NCBI RefSeq assembly: GCF_020179755.1
Contig: NZ_JAIUCY010000002.1
Span: forward strand, 62,001-126,000
Direction: 5' to 3'
DNA length: 64,000 bases
DNA from: Herbaspirillum sp. alder98
Lineage (GTDB): Bacteria; Pseudomonadota; Gammaproteobacteria; Burkholderiales; Burkholderiaceae_D
Program-made: the position numbers and the translations under genes
Shown: positions 56,483 through 64,000 of the stretch, piece after piece
Numbering within the stretch: position 1 is the stretch's first letter
Layout: each line of letters begins with the position of its first letter
The notes under the pieces: generated by a model
Database searches by the model: none
The model's input: only the letters and a program-made list of their open reading frames with translations
Told to the model about the DNA's origin: nothing

Positions 56483-57646
56483 TTATACGTAGAAGCGCTG
56501 GGGACGGAATTCTTGCAGCTGGCGTGTCTCGACGCCGTCCAGCACCTCGATGGCCAGCAGCTGGCCAATTGCCGGCGCCGACGTCATGCCGCTGTGCATC
56601 GCTGCGACGTGAACGTTGCGGTACTTGCGACCGCGACCCATGATTGGATATTCGTCCTTTGGCATCACGCGGTAGCCGAGCGTCATGTAGTCAAGCTCGA
56701 TTCCCTTCGTTTCAGGTAAATACTGGGTGACCACTTCCAGCAATCTGGCGCCAAGCTCCGGCGTGGCATGAGCGCTCCCGGTATCGCCGAAGTTCGAGCC
56801 GGTGACGATACGACCATCCGGGTTCTGCTTGATATCAGCACCCGCAGGCATCAGGACCTGGTGGACCAGCGGCGGCATGGGCTTGCTGTGGGCCAGAATG
56901 CCTTTCGATGTGCGCAGTGGGACCGGGATGCCAGCTTGGGCACCGAGGCGCGTGGTGTCGTTGCCCGCTGCAATGACGATATGGTCGGCGGTGAATGCTC
57001 CCTTGTCGGTTGTTACGCCCACCGCCAGGTCATTCTTGAAATCGATATGTTGGACGTCGGCCTTCTGCAGCTTCACGCCGGCCTTGATGGCAGCCTGCAC
57101 GATGGCGAGTGTTGCAGCGACTGGATCGAGCGTGCCGTCGATGGTGGAATACCAGCCAGCGCCAAAGTCGCCGGTATTCACCCCGGGGACGAGTTGTTGA
57201 AGGTCGTCCTTCGAAATGTTCTCAATCGGGTAACCCCATGGTTGATGAACCGCAGTGGTGTAGTTCAGTTTGTCGATTTGCTTCTGGTCGAAGCCGCACC
57301 AGGAGATGCCGCCACCCCACTGGATTTGCAGCGACGGACCAATCTCTACCTGTAACCGTCGCCAGCCAAGGATGCCCTCGTAGTTCAGGGCGTAATAGGA
57401 GTAGGGCGTTTTATTGTTGGCGTTAATCCACGCAAATGAGTTCTTGGTGGTGCCGCTGGCCGGGGCTTCCTTCTCGATGAGGGTGACATCGGCGCCGCGC
57501 TTTGCCAGGTGATAGGCGATGGAAGCACCCATCACACCACTACCGACGACAATGACCTTGTCCCTGGTGCGGGCAGCATGGCTGATGCCCGGCACCATGC
57601 CGATGAGCGGAACTGCGAAAAAGGGGAGGAATTCACGACGTTTCAT
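56483..57646 (-). CDS. Tat-exported FAD-dependent amino-acid oxidase (DadA-like)
   Basis: A 387-residue DAO-family flavoprotein. MKRREFLPFFAVPLIGMVPG is a twin-arginine-type signal, so the folded flavoprotein is probably periplasmic. The FAD-binding Rossmann motif VVGSGVMGASIAYHLAKRGA is followed by the acidic end TLIEKEAPASGTT; HIVIAAGNDTTRLG and PQRFYV lie further on. The substrate is likely a D- or secondary amino acid. It is downstream of the binding-protein gene on the same strand (94 bases), suggesting that the oxidised amino acid relates to the transported one. Confidence 0.85.
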   Translation of the reverse strand: MKRREFLPFFAVPLIGMVPGISHAARTRDKVIVVGSGVMGASIAYHLAKRGADVTLIEKEAPASGTTKNSFAWINANNKTPYSYYALNYEGILGWRRLQVEIGPSLQIQWGGGISWCGFDQKQIDKLNYTTAVHQPWGYPIENISKDDLQQLVPGVNTGDFGAGWYSTIDGTLDPVAATLAIVQAAIKAGVKLQKADVQHIDFKNDLAVGVTTDKGAFTADHIVIAAGNDTTRLGAQAGIPVPLRTSKGILAHSKPMPPLVHQVLMPAGADIKQNPDGRIVTGSNFGDTGSAHATPELGARLLEVVTQYLPETKGIELDYMTLGYRVMPKDEYPIMGRGRKYRNVHVAAMHSGMTSAPAIGQLLAIEVLDGVETRQLQEFRPQRFYV

Positions 57647-57740
57647 GTTCGTATCCTGGTTGATTTGGCGAATTTTGGATGTGCGTCGCCCTGCCACTGG
57701 CTTGGCGACGCCACAACTCCTGGAGTGAGCTACTGGGGGA

Positions 57741-58571
57741 TTACTGCTGTTTCAGCGCTTCTTTGATGTCGGAAATCATGTCGTAGTCAGCGCCGACCCA
57801 TTTGCGGGTGAGGCGGTCAATCGTGCCGTCAGCAATCATGTCGTTGACGGCCTTGCTCACTGCGGCCTTCAGTGCCGGCTGACCTTTAACCATGCCGGCT
57901 GCGGACAGCTGGAAGGTCAGCGGCTTGCCCACTTCTTTGATGGGAAGCTTGTTGACGTTGGCGTACTTCATGCCGCCGAAGTGGGAGCTGATGACCGCAT
58001 CGACACGGCCATTGCCGAGGTCGTTGAACAGGAATCCGCCGTTGTCGTAGGTACGGATCTCTGAATCTTTCAGGTTCGCACGGGACCAGGTTTCATTGCT
58101 GGAGCCGGTGGTGACACCGACCTTTTTGCCCTTGAGGTCAGGACGGTCTTTGATATCGGCATTGGACTTGAGCACGAAGATACGGAATTCTTCGACGCCA
58201 TAGGGGGCCGAGAAGTCGATTTGCTTCTCACGTTCGACCGTGGGGGTCAGGTCATTCATGACCAGGTCGTACTTGCCCACTTTCAAACCGTCCACGAAAT
58301 TCTTGAAGCTGTCTGCCACAAAGACAACCTTGGCAATGCCGATCCGTCGGGCGACTTCCTTCGCTACTTCAACGTCGTAACCGGCAGGTTGCAGGTTGTC
58401 GTCCAGCAGGCTCCATGGCGGGCTGCTTTGCGTGTTGGCGATACGAATCACGCCGGTGGCGCGAGCATTCGCAAGAATGTCTGCCGGAATGATTTGTGCT
58501 CCGGCAGAATGGCTTAAACAGCAAAGTGCTGCAGCGCCCAAGATACAGCGGACAAAGTGATTGAATTTCAT
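57741..58571 (-). CDS. Amino-acid ABC transporter solute-binding protein (family 3)
   Basis: A 276-residue periplasmic binding protein. Signal peptide MKFNHFVRCILGAAALCCLS ending near SAGAQ. The SBP_bac_3 pattern is clear: GVIRIANTQSSPPWSLLDDN, PAGYDVEVAKEVARRIG, LKVGKYDLVMNDLTPTVERE, and LKGKKVGVTTGSSNE. I chose ATG 58571 with GGGAG upstream. An ATAA-N7-TTAT box lies 90 bases before it. It would work with the permease/ATPase pair at 61.1-62.5 kb. Ligand not determined. Confidence 0.9.
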   Translation of the reverse strand: MKFNHFVRCILGAAALCCLSHSAGAQIIPADILANARATGVIRIANTQSSPPWSLLDDNLQPAGYDVEVAKEVARRIGIAKVVFVADSFKNFVDGLKVGKYDLVMNDLTPTVEREKQIDFSAPYGVEEFRIFVLKSNADIKDRPDLKGKKVGVTTGSSNETWSRANLKDSEIRTYDNGGFLFNDLGNGRVDAVISSHFGGMKYANVNKLPIKEVGKPLTFQLSAAGMVKGQPALKAAVSKAVNDMIADGTIDRLTRKWVGADYDMISDIKEALKQQ

Positions 58572-58876
58572 TGGCTCCCTCGTTTCACAGAATAATTGGA
58601 AAGTGAATCTATTCTGCAAGCTGGGGAGCCCGGCCACAATCAGAGTGGCTTTCTTACTTGATAAGTGAGGCTTATAGAAATTGGCTGTGATTTATAGGAT
58701 ATGCCGCAATGCCGCACCAATCAGATGCATATTTCAAACTGCTTAAAAATCCTGAAAGCCTTGCCCGCAATGCAGTTCATGGCAACCGATGTTTTATGCC
58801 TTGTTTGACTACGCTATAAGTGCCCTTGTTTTGGGCGCAACGCACAAAATGGTGCGCGGCATCATGGTGGTGATTT
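58572..58876. other. Upstream region of the binding-protein gene
   Basis: About 305 bases between the binding-protein start and the lysR stop. It holds one clear ATAA-N7-TTAT box at 58661-58675, a second small inverted repeat CTTA-N5-TAAG overlapping its left side, and TTTATAGGATATG nearby. No gene is visible. Confidence 0.6.
58661..58675. promoter_or_regulatory. LysR-type operator upstream of the binding-protein gene
   Basis: ATAAGTGAGGCTTAT has ATAA/TTAT arms around seven bases, the T-N11-A form of LysR binding sites. The same arms and spacing recur at the lysR promoter. Confidence 0.6.
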
Positions 58877-59800
58877 CTATCGTGTTTTTTGGTACAGGAT
58901 CTGGCGCAGCGAACTCATGTCTGATTCCATTTGAATCCGCATGACACGCAGCAGCTCCTTGGCGTTTTCCGAGAGGGGAATGCCGGGGCGGAACACCAGC
59001 AATCCAGTGAAATTTACTTCATGTTCCATTCGTTTCAGTCTTAACCCTCGGGTCACATAATCCAGCGCAAGAATGGGATGGGCCATTCCCATTCCTACGC
59101 CGCGCAGGGCGAATTCGCAAACGGAATTTGAATAGGGGGTCTCAAGAATGGGCCGCAGAATCTTTCCCTCCAGCACTAGCGTTTGCTCAAGCCGGCGGCG
59201 ACTGGCGTCCTCCGGATTGAGTGCGATAAAGGCGTGTTCTACAAGGTCCTTGGACGTAATGGTCGGCTTGTCTGCGAGAGGGTGCTGATCGTTCATCACG
59301 ATGACACCCGGTACGCTCATGAACTGCGAGTGTTCAAGGCCAGATACAGAGAGCTCGTCAGCCATAAGGCCGAAATCAAGCTGACCAGAGCTCACTTGTT
59401 GGTGGACTTCACGCGAACTCATTATCTGGAATGACATCTGGATGCGCTTGGTTTCCAGCCCAAAAGCGGCAATTGCCCGGGGCATAAAGCCTGTTCCCAG
59501 CGCCGGAAATGAAGCGATTGCCAAGCGTCCAAGGCCGAACGAGCGCAGGCTGCGAATGCGGTGCTCGATCATTTCAAAACCAGCAAAGCAGCGGTCGACT
59601 TCCACAATGAGCGCTAACGCCTCCTGCGTAGGCACAAGCCTGCCCCTCGTCCGCTCGAACAGACGCAGCTCAGAAGAGGTTTCCAGTTTGCGGATAGATT
59701 GGCTTATCGCCGGCTGGGAGACGTTCAGCAGGGTGGCAGCTTTGCTCGTGGTTCCGGCCCGCATGACGGCCCGGAAAACCTGAATGTCGCGCATGTCCAT
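58877..59800 (-). CDS. LysR-family transcriptional regulator
   Basis: A 307-residue regulator. The N-terminal winged helix has IQVFRAVMRAGTTSKAATLL and NVSQPAISQSIRKLE. The C-terminal periplasmic-binding-protein-like domain senses the inducer (GLGRLAIASFPALGTGFM, GQLDFGLMADELSV). It diverges from the cystathionine-beta-lyase-like gene with 104 bases between starts. An ATAA-N7-TTAT box at 59803-59817 sits almost at its start codon, suggesting autorepression. Probably controls both this divergent operon and the binding-protein operon. A second Met is two codons in. Confidence 0.9.
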   Translation of the reverse strand: MDMRDIQVFRAVMRAGTTSKAATLLNVSQPAISQSIRKLETSSELRLFERTRGRLVPTQEALALIVEVDRCFAGFEMIEHRIRSLRSFGLGRLAIASFPALGTGFMPRAIAAFGLETKRIQMSFQIMSSREVHQQVSSGQLDFGLMADELSVSGLEHSQFMSVPGVIVMNDQHPLADKPTITSKDLVEHAFIALNPEDASRRRLEQTLVLEGKILRPILETPYSNSVCEFALRGVGMGMAHPILALDYVTRGLRLKRMEHEVNFTGLLVFRPGIPLSENAKELLRVMRIQMESDMSSLRQILYQKTR

Positions 59801-59801
59801 A

Positions 59802-59818
59802 TATAACTTGTACTTATA
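59802..59818. promoter_or_regulatory. LysR-type operator at the lysR start
   Basis: TATAACTTGTACTTATA: perfect 5-base arms around seven bases, one base from the lysR ATG and about 90 bases from the plus-strand gene. The inner ATAA-N7-TTAT matches the site at 58661. Confidence 0.65.
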
Positions 59819-59904
59819 GAGTTAGTGCTGCTTGCTGTTGATGGGCTCATTGGGCAGACGGATACTTGAATCCGTCGCCTTTTTAACATTATCAAAATAT
59901 TCGT

Positions 59905-61059
59905 ATGAGCACGAACAAAGAACAGCAAGCTTTCGGTAGTTTATCCCCGGCGGTGATGCGCGCCTCCACGGTCGTCTTCGATTCCCTTGAGGATTTCGTA
60001 CAACGCAAGAAACGCCAGCCCGATGGTTTCAGCTACGGTGTGACAGGTACACCGACAGCCCGCCTGCTCGAGCGACGAATCGCCGAACTCGAGGATGGTC
60101 AACACTGCGTTATTGCACCCTCTGGTGCGGCAGCATTGATGACTACGGTCATGGGCTTTGTCCGCGGCGGCGACCATATGCTGGTCTCCGCATCCTGCTA
60201 CGGGACCCTCAAGACGTTCGCGGAAAAGTGGCTGGCGCGTATGAACGTGGAAGTCGAGCTCTATAAACCGGCGATTGGCGCCGAGATTGAAGCGCTCATC
60301 AAGCCGAACACTAAAATGATCTGCATGGAGTCCCCGGGGACGGTGACGATGGAAATGCAGGACATTCCCGCCATTGCCCGTGTGGCAAAGAAGCATGGTG
60401 TCCTGACGATGCTCGACAACACCTGGGCCAGCCCGCTTGGCTTCAAGCCGTTGCAGCATGGCGTGGATTTCAGCATCGAAGCAGCAACCAAGTTCTTCAG
60501 CGGCCATTCCGACGTCCTCATGGGCAGCATCACCATGAACAACCATGAGCACTATGACGTCCTGCGTGAAACCCAGAGCATCCTGGGGCAACAAGTCAGT
60601 CCTGAAGATTGCTTCCTGGTACTGCGCGGCATGGAAACCCTGGCGTTGCGCGTGAATGCGCAGGGCGAGTCCACGCTGGCGGTGGCGCGTTACCTGGAAA
60701 AACATCCGCTTGTCGAGCGCGTCATGTATCCACCGCTGGAATCCGACCCCGGTCACGCAATCTGGAAGCGGGATTTCAACACCAACGGTTGCCTGTTTTC
60801 CCTGGTGTTGAAGCCAGGCCCGGAACGTGCATTCCATGCTTTCTTCGATGCGCTGAAGCACTTCGTCATCGGCGCCAGCTGGGGCGGCGTGCACAGCCTG
60901 GCGGCCTACTATCCGGCTGCACTGCAGGCCAACCGTCCTTACCCGGCTACGGACCAACCTGTCGTTCGCCTGTCCATCGGTCTTGAGGGGGCTGAAGCGC
61001 TCCAGATGGACCTGGAGCAAGCGCTGGCGGCTTACGGGAACGCGCTATCGTCGAAGTAA
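59905..61059 (+). CDS. metC: PLP-dependent cystathionine beta-lyase-like enzyme
   Basis: A 384-residue trans-sulfuration-family enzyme. The PLP lysine is in IEAATKFFSGHSDVLMGSI; HCVIAPSGAAALMTTVMGF and MLDNTWASPLGFKPLQ are conserved. The pattern with SYGVTGTPTARLLERRIAEL is that of cystathionine beta-lyases, which cleave cystathionine or related thioether amino acids into pyruvate, ammonia and a thiol. Given the ABC uptake genes around it, it may break down an imported sulfur amino acid rather than act in methionine synthesis. Confidence 0.85.
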   Translation: MSTNKEQQAFGSLSPAVMRASTVVFDSLEDFVQRKKRQPDGFSYGVTGTPTARLLERRIAELEDGQHCVIAPSGAAALMTTVMGFVRGGDHMLVSASCYGTLKTFAEKWLARMNVEVELYKPAIGAEIEALIKPNTKMICMESPGTVTMEMQDIPAIARVAKKHGVLTMLDNTWASPLGFKPLQHGVDFSIEAATKFFSGHSDVLMGSITMNNHEHYDVLRETQSILGQQVSPEDCFLVLRGMETLALRVNAQGESTLAVARYLEKHPLVERVMYPPLESDPGHAIWKRDFNTNGCLFSLVLKPGPERAFHAFFDALKHFVIGASWGGVHSLAAYYPAALQANRPYPATDQPVVRLSIGLEGAEALQMDLEQALAAYGNALSSK

Positions 61060-61116
61060 CTGATTGGATGAGATGCTGTGGTCAGCAACGGCTGACTGCA
61101 GCTTGAGGGGGATGAA

Positions 61117-61767
61117 ATGTTTGAACTGTTTATGCGGGCGCTACCGTTATTGCAGACGGCGGTGCTGATCACCTTGGGGCTCGGTCTAGGCTCATTTATC
61201 CTGGGCTCCATGTTGGGCATGTTGATTGCATTGGCCCGAATCTCCAACGTCAAGCCGTTGAAGTGGCTGGCGTTTGCTTACGTATCGATTTTTCGCGGTA
61301 CGCCATTGTTGATTCAGATATTGCTTATCTACTTTGGCCTGCCCAACTACGGCATTACCATGGGGCCTATTCCGGCAGCCATGCTGGCCTTGACCCTGTT
61401 CGCCGCAGCGTATCTCAGCGAGAACTTTCGCTCTGGCATCTCGGCCGTGGATAAAGGGCAATGGGAGGCCGCATGGTCGATGGGCATGAGCTATCCCAAG
61501 ACGCTGGGCCGAGTCATCTTGCCGCAGGCGCTTCGCATCGCCATTCCTCCGGTAGGAAGTCGCCTCATCGCCTTGATGAAGGACACATCCCTGGCATCGA
61601 CGGTCACCGTCGTCGAGCTGACACGCGTTGCCGACCAGATTGGCGCCACCACCTTCCGCTACATGGAGATGTTCCTCATCGTCGGTTTTATCTACTGGCT
61701 TATCAACCAAATCCTGACCATTCTGCAGACCTGGCTGGAAGCAAAACTGTCGAGGCGTTACCAATGA
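61117..61767 (+). CDS. Polar amino-acid ABC transporter permease
   Basis: A 216-residue HisMQ-type inner-membrane permease with about five membrane segments. The family start has LLQTAVLITLGLGLGSFILG, VSIFRGTPLLIQILLIYFGL is present, and the cytoplasmic EAA loop is WEAAWSMGMSYPKTLGRVIL. It follows the lyase gene by 57 bases and overlaps the ATPase by 4, forming one operon. A single permease gene implies a homodimeric channel. Confidence 0.93.
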   Translation: MFELFMRALPLLQTAVLITLGLGLGSFILGSMLGMLIALARISNVKPLKWLAFAYVSIFRGTPLLIQILLIYFGLPNYGITMGPIPAAMLALTLFAAAYLSENFRSGISAVDKGQWEAAWSMGMSYPKTLGRVILPQALRIAIPPVGSRLIALMKDTSLASTVTVVELTRVADQIGATTFRYMEMFLIVGFIYWLINQILTILQTWLEAKLSRRYQ

Positions 61768-62534
61768 ACAATTTGTCGCAATGTACCGTACGGGTGAGCG
61801 GCCTTGCCAAGGCTTTTGGCCAGAATCAGGTCCTCAAGAAAGTCAGTCTGGAGGTGTCCAAAGGCGAGGTGGTTGTCATCATGGGCCCATCGGGTTCGGG
61901 GAAGACTACCTTCATTCGCTCCCTGAACCTGCTGGAGATGCCGGACCATGGAAGTATCGAGATCTGTGGCGTTGAACTGGCCGAGCCCGCATCGATGAAA
62001 GCATCCGAGCTGCGCAGGAAGACTCAGCAGATTCGGCTGAAAACAGCCATGGTTTTCCAGTCGTTCAATCTATTTCCTCACATGACGGCTCTGGAAAACG
62101 TCATTGAAGGTCTCATCTCGGTCAAAGGTATTTCAAAGGTCGTAGCGCGCGAGCGGGGCATGACGCTATTGGGCAAGGTCGGTCTGCTGGAAAAGGCGGA
62201 CGCCTATCCCGCCAAGCTGTCGGGAGGCCAGAAGCAACGTGTGGCAATCGCTCGTGCGCTGGCGATGGAACCCGAGGTGATTCTGTTCGACGAACCAACT
62301 TCGGCGCTTGATCCCGAGTTGCGCGATGATGTCCTGGGCGTCATGCGCAGCCTGGCTCAGGATGGAATGACCATGCTGGTCGTTACACACGAAACAAAGT
62401 TTGCAAGAGACGTCGCAGACCGAATCGTCTTCATGGAAGGCGGGCACGTCCTGGAGGACACGTCACCCGAGAAGTTTTTTGGCGCCGGTGCAAGTGAGCG
62501 CTGCAAGCAATTCCTGGGACGTCTTGATGAGTAA
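61764..62534 (+). CDS. Polar amino-acid ABC transporter ATP-binding protein
   Basis: A 256-residue ATPase of the GlnQ/HisP group. Walker A GPSGSGKTTF, Q-loop VFQSFNLFPHMTALENV, signature LSGGQKQRVAIARAL, Walker B VILFDEPTSALDPELR, H-loop VVTHETKFARDVADRI. The start at MNNLSQCTVRVSG overlaps the permease stop (ATGA). The binding protein is encoded 3.2 kb away on the other strand. An excellent terminator follows. Confidence 0.94.
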   Translation: MNNLSQCTVRVSGLAKAFGQNQVLKKVSLEVSKGEVVVIMGPSGSGKTTFIRSLNLLEMPDHGSIEICGVELAEPASMKASELRRKTQQIRLKTAMVFQSFNLFPHMTALENVIEGLISVKGISKVVARERGMTLLGKVGLLEKADAYPAKLSGGQKQRVAIARALAMEPEVILFDEPTSALDPELRDDVLGVMRSLAQDGMTMLVVTHETKFARDVADRIVFMEGGHVLEDTSPEKFFGAGASERCKQFLGRLDE

Positions 62535-62578
62535 CTCGTTGTAAATTTTATACCTCTCTAGTAGTACCTTCTGGTTGG

Positions 62579-62612
62579 CGTCTCGTTACTTCGGTAGCGG
62601 GACGTTTTTTTT
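62579..62612 (+). terminator. Rho-independent terminator of the ABC operon
   Basis: CGTCTCGTTAC (62579-62589), loop TTCG, GTAGCGGGACG (62594-62604): 11 pairs including two G-U, capped by a stable UUCG tetraloop, then eight T. Confidence 0.9.
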
Positions 62613-62667
62613 CATGCCAGAGAAGTCAGGCGACGATGAGGAGTGAGCAGCTATGAAGCTACCCGCA

Positions 62668-62701
62668 TAAAAAAAGCCGTCACGAACGTATCGTGACGGC
62701 T
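62668..62701 (-). terminator. Rho-independent terminator of the DUF3526-type permease gene
   Basis: AGCCGTCACGA (62675-62685) and TCGTGACGGCT (62691-62701) form an 11-bp stem. On the minus strand it is followed by a run of T (the A-run at 62669-62674 on plus). It lies 33 bases after the permease stop. Confidence 0.88.
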
Positions 62702-62733
62702 CTATATCAGGTTAGGAGACTTGCTCTCTATCG

Positions 62734-64000
62734 TTAATCCGCCGCTGGCGACAGTCTGCGCCGGAGTAGGAAGGCGATGGCCAGGAGCAGGAATGCACTC
62801 AGGTAAGCCGGTGCTGTCATGCGAGCGCGCGAGCTGTCACTGGCGCTTTGGGGCGAATAGGTCACCGAGGGGAGTGAGAGAAATTCCTTCCGCGTCAATG
62901 CTTCGAAACGCATGATCTTTGGAACAAACATCGCTCTCCACGCATCTTCATATTGATTCACCCGTGATACGTAGCCCTGATAGTCGCTCGCACTAATGCC
63001 GGCCAGGCTTTCTGCTCTGCCCAGTAGCGCGATGTTAGGTAACAACCAATACCATTTGGACATCCAGTTCCACTGATTGGTGCGAGCGATGTCGAATTGA
63101 TAGGCAAGCGGTCTGTATTGATTGTCCTGCGAAAGATAGCGGGGCACTGTCGAGACCGGCCATTCGGTTGCAGGCTCCGGTAGGGAATGCTCCTTGTACC
63201 ATTGCGTCAGCAACTCTTCGGCATGGTCTTCCGCGTCTTGCTGGATTGCGCGCATTTCCACCAGTGTCGCCAAACGGGACGGCATTGGATTTTCAGCTTT
63301 GGCCAGCTCGCCAACCATCGTCGGTATGATAAAGATTCCGATAATCCAGGTACCTAACATGGCCACCATGGTGGCACTCGACGAGCGGGTCAACAGTATC
63401 AGTAGCGCAGCGACCGCGCCCCAGAAAAGCGCATAGCCGAAAACGTCTGGTAGCCAGGTGGTGAGAACAGACAGCTTGCCGCCGGTATCTATGCTGAGCG
63501 CCAACGCAGCCGCAATCGCCTCAATCGCGGTGAGGGTAAGAATACGAATGAGGAGCGCGGCCGCGAGAATGCGCCATTCGTTATCCACTTGAGAGACGAC
63601 AAAGCGCCAGATACCCTGTTCTCGCTCCTCATTGACCAAGCCGAAACTCAAGGAAAACAGCGCGAGAGGCAAGAGAATTGCGACCAGGACGCCATGGTCC
63701 AGTGCGCCTAGTGACGCAAGATAGGGATTGGAAAGGCCCCCGTCCCGTCGTCCATCGACATGTCGGGATTCAATGCCCACCCTGGTGTCACTGGTGAGCG
63801 AGTCGAAGCGACTGCTGCCCAGTACAAGGCCTTCTCCGAGTGCCAGTTTTACGTTGGCGCCAGCCTGTCGATTGATATTGAATGGTTGGATCTTGATGGG
63901 CTTGTCGTCAGCAATAAGCCCGCCAGTGATTCGCTCAACGAGCGCCGTATGTGCTGATTTTTGAGTATTTTCCTCGGTGCGACGTGCCTTTGCATCAAAA
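62734..64000 (-). CDS. ABC-2 type permease, DUF3526-like (5' end outside window)
   Basis: A reading frame of 421 codons to the right edge, still open there, so the N-terminus with its first membrane segment is missing. Visible segments: LVAILLPLALFSLSFGLVNE, then ERILAAALLIRILTLTAIEA-like helices, GYALFWGAVAALLILLTRSS, VAMLGTWIIGIFIIPTMVG, and a last helix PAYLSAFLLLAIAFLLRRR at the C-terminus. A long hydrophilic periplasmic loop lies between the last two. FGLVNEEREQGIWRFV is the ABC-2 motif. Such permeases pair with an ATPase gene, expected upstream outside the window. Confidence 0.75.
   Translation of the reverse strand, partial: FDAKARRTEENTQKSAHTALVERITGGLIADDKPIKIQPFNINRQAGANVKLALGEGLVLGSSRFDSLTSDTRVGIESRHVDGRRDGGLSNPYLASLGALDHGVLVAILLPLALFSLSFGLVNEEREQGIWRFVVSQVDNEWRILAAALLIRILTLTAIEAIAAALALSIDTGGKLSVLTTWLPDVFGYALFWGAVAALLILLTRSSSATMVAMLGTWIIGIFIIPTMVGELAKAENPMPSRLATLVEMRAIQQDAEDHAEELLTQWYKEHSLPEPATEWPVSTVPRYLSQDNQYRPLAYQFDIARTNQWNWMSKWYWLLPNIALLGRAESLAGISASDYQGYVSRVNQYEDAWRAMFVPKIMRFEALTRKEFLSLPSVTYSPQSASDSSRARMTAPAYLSAFLLLAIAFLLRRRLSPAAD

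Overview
This 64 kb window is high-GC chromosome of a betaproteobacterium. The conserved block map-rpsB-tsf-pyrH-frr-uppS-cdsA-dxr-rseP-bamA-skp-lpxD-fabZ-lpxA-lpxB-rnhB, the ppsR/ppsA pair and the guaB-guaA pair fit Burkholderiales, most likely Oxalobacteraceae; I cannot name the genus from sequence alone.

Layout. (1) 1-35.7 kb is mostly core genome. It holds the end of an rRNA pseudouridine synthase, glnD and map on the minus strand; the translation, lipid A, isoprenoid and outer-membrane biogenesis cluster on the plus strand (4.3-21.1 kb); ppsR diverging from ppsA; an NfeD/SPFH pair; a CpxA/CpxR-like two-component system with a GTAAA-N5-GTAAA box in front of it; a serine-rich protein of unknown function; a TPR-glycosyltransferase-like protein; smpB, ratA and rnfH; and guaB-guaA. 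(2) 35.7-36.8 kb, just after guaA, is the scar of an integrative element: repeated GACGGTAAAA motifs and an in-frame fusion of a tyrosine-recombinase N-terminus to a DUF932 C-terminus. (3) 37.1-51.0 kb is a two-partner secretion, CDI-like locus. The transporter gene carries two compensating frameshifts. It is followed by an intact 3286-residue exoprotein, its candidate immunity gene, a truncated colicin-E5-type RNase remnant, and an orphan toxin/immunity module preceded by a roughly 624 bp near-identical copy of the cdiA 3' region. (4) 51.1-55.7 kb is a bufferin (gig-like) copper-RiPP operon (DUF2282 precursor, MNIO/DUF692 enzyme, DUF2063 partner, DoxX). It diverges from an unusual nrsF-ECF sigma-nrsF operon. 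Between the two, each strand carries TGTAACC-N16-CGAA, the expected SigF-type promoter. (5) 55.9-62.5 kb contains a small secreted protein and a LysR-controlled amino-acid system: a Tat-exported FAD oxidase, a solute-binding protein, a cystathionine-beta-lyase-like enzyme, an ABC permease and an ABC ATPase. ATAA-N7-TTAT boxes lie in front of the binding-protein gene and of lysR. (6) The right edge holds a DUF3526-type ABC permease that runs out of the window.

The most interesting parts are the two divergent SigF promoters with doubled anti-sigma factors at the bufferin locus, the layered orphan toxin modules of the CDI locus, and the integrase-DUF932 fusion at guaA. All homology statements are from recognition of motifs; no database search was run.
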